From Paenibacillus ginsengarvi (GTDB lineage Bacteria; Bacillota; Bacilli; Paenibacillales; NBRC-103111): a stretch of 64,000 nt of DNA. The stretch's first letter is position 1, and the number at the start of each line of letters is the position of its first letter. The stretch is taken from NCBI RefSeq assembly GCF_003626695.1, contig NZ_RBAH01000013.1:62001-126000 (forward strand), read 5' to 3'. The notes below the pieces were generated by a model that saw nothing but the letters and a program-made list of their open reading frames with translations, searched no databases and was not told where the DNA came from. A program made the position numbers and the translations under genes. Positions 63,097 to 64,000 of this stretch are shown piece after piece.

Positions 63097-63309
63097 ATGG
63101 AGGAATATTGGTGGTGTCCGCGATGCGAGTGCGTCTTTCTGAAGAAAGAATGGAACATCGAAGGGAAGATGGGCAAGTTCGGGATGTGCCCCAATCTATG
63201 CTCCACATCCGGACGGAAAGCGGTCCATTGGCCGATCATAGCCAAAAGGTACGGATACCCGCCGGAGCCTGTGTCCGGTGAAAGTTATCCTGTGGACAAA
63301 TTGTTTTGA
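63097..63309 (+). CDS. Small zinc-ribbon-like protein
   Basis: A 70-residue protein starting at ATG 63097 after GGTGGGG. The Cys pairs WWCPRCECVF and MCPNLC form a likely four-Cys zinc ribbon. The remainder is hydrophilic with several Tyr and Pro. Family and function unknown. It is alone between two terminators. Confidence 0.65.
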   Translation: MEEYWWCPRCECVFLKKEWNIEGKMGKFGMCPNLCSTSGRKAVHWPIIAKRYGYPPEPVSGESYPVDKLF

Positions 63310-63420
63310 AGAGCCGCCCAATCCCGTATAAACACTTTCTCCGACAATGCAGAACCGGCATCCATGTTATCAATCGATTAGTCTGTGCAGGTTGATCGGA
63401 GCCTCAGTCCGATAACGTCG

Positions 63421-63449
63421 AAGACCGTTCCGCGAGTGGGAACGGTCTT
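63421..63449 (-). terminator. Hairpin after the last gene
   Basis: An 11-bp perfect stem AAGACCGTTCC/GGAACGGTCTT with a 7-nt loop, just beyond the stop of the minus-strand gene. No strong T run is seen. Confidence 0.6.
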
Positions 63450-63462
63450 TGCGGATATTGCT

Positions 63463-64000
63463 CTATTTCGCCAGCAGCTCCAGCAGGCTGGACGTATAGT
63501 CGGATTTCAACTGGGCGCTCTCTTCGTCCGTAATTCGGCCTTCGCCGGCCAGCCCGTTGATCTCCTGATTGGCTGAGCGCAGCAGACTGTAAATCAGGCT
63601 ATCCTTGTCCGTATGTGCGGCTGACGAGAGCGAATAACCTTGCGCCAGCGCCTCGAGGAGCTCGGAAGCGTTCACTCCATCCGTCTCCGCCGCCTGTTCC
63701 ACAATCCGGCTTGCCAGCTCGCTGCCGTACAACTGCGCGTCCACTTTGCCTGCATACCCCGCCGTTTCGATAGCTGAACGGATCAGAGTATAAGCTTCCT
63801 CCCGGGTAGCTTGCTCCGCAGAACGGTCCAAGCGGCCGCTTAACACCGCCTCGGCGATATATGAATCGGCTTCCGCCTTCAGCGTGCCGAGCAGTTCCTC
63901 TTCGGTTAACCCGGTCGCTTGTACGAGCGTTTGACCGGAGGCTACCGCCTGCTTCAAATCCTCGTAAGACAAACTGGCATACGATGCGCTGGCTTTCACG
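63463..64000 (-). CDS. Unknown alpha-helical repeat protein, C-terminal part (cut by window edge)
   Basis: The last 178 residues of a larger protein whose start lies past position 64000. It is helical, Ala/Leu/Glu-rich and without Cys. Motifs such as LKQAVASGQTLVQATGLTEE and LLEALAQGYSLSSAAH repeat the pattern LxxAxAxGxSLxxA, suggesting repeated helical hairpins, which is common in uncharacterised Paenibacillus exported proteins. No signal is visible because the N-terminus is missing. Function unknown. Confidence 0.6.
   Translation of the reverse strand, partial: VKASASYASLSYEDLKQAVASGQTLVQATGLTEEELLGTLKAEADSYIAEAVLSGRLDRSAEQATREEAYTLIRSAIETAGYAGKVDAQLYGSELASRIVEQAAETDGVNASELLEALAQGYSLSSAAHTDKDSLIYSLLRSANQEINGLAGEGRITDEESAQLKSDYTSSLLELLAK

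Overview
The window looks like a chromosomal piece of a Paenibacillus-like Bacillota genome. Supporting signs are strong GGAGG ribosome binding sites, frequent TTG/GTG starts, two giant S-layer-homology (SLH) surface proteins, MsmE-type sugar-binding lipoproteins, AraC/LacI/DeoR regulators beside carbohydrate genes, and classic Rho-independent terminators. I see no rRNA, tRNA, CRISPR array, transposase or phage gene. This placement is inference from gene content; no database search was possible.

Layout. 1-6.1 kb is a copper module: the 5' end of a CopA-type ATPase, csoR, a 14-TM MFS exporter, a Met-rich multicopper oxidase lipoprotein and a divergent two-component system. CsoR-like operator sequences overlap the promoters of copA, csoR and the MFS gene. 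6.3-10 kb is a sugar locus (Gfo/Idh/MocA dehydrogenase, solute-binding lipoprotein, LacI regulator). 10.4-14.8 kb is a 1481-residue SLH surface protein. 15-16.7 kb holds an internally duplicated unknown protein and a PspA/IM30-like protein. 16.7-29.2 kb holds a repeat peptide, a lipoprotein, two large ATPase-LuxR regulators, two hemerythrin-like paralogs, a PEP-utilising phosphotransferase encoded as two genes, an NmrA-like protein and a secreted DUF5602-like protein. Three promoters in this stretch share a long upstream motif at exactly fixed spacing, suggesting a local regulon.

29.5-35 kb has a TetR regulator and a 1646-residue NHL-propeller/Fn3/SLH protein whose only well-placed start codon is ATT. 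35-40.6 kb has metallo-beta-lactamase-fold enzymes, a DeoR regulator, a histidine phosphatase and a second solute-binding lipoprotein that ends early at an in-frame TAG. 40.7-45 kb has metabolism and repair genes: a Cys/Met PLP enzyme, an AlkA-like glycosylase, a TetR regulator with a matching pair of operator palindromes, a DinB fragment, an SRPBCC protein and a GNAT.

45.2-52.3 kb is the most striking system: a compact lanthipeptide-like RiPP cluster. It encodes a LanC homologue that has lost most catalytic and zinc residues, a 51-residue precursor with a Gly-Gly leader and a single-Cys core, a hairpin attenuator, a full-length LanB dehydratase, a 63-residue membrane protein and a C39 peptidase-ABC exporter. 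52.3-55 kb has an AraC regulator and a protein whose LamG fold is interrupted by a beta-propeller. 55-64 kb carries heme O synthase, an AraC regulator, an alpha/beta hydrolase, a third solute-binding lipoprotein followed by a sialidase-like propeller and a Tat-exported pectate-lyase-fold protein, a zinc-ribbon protein and a truncated gene at the edge.
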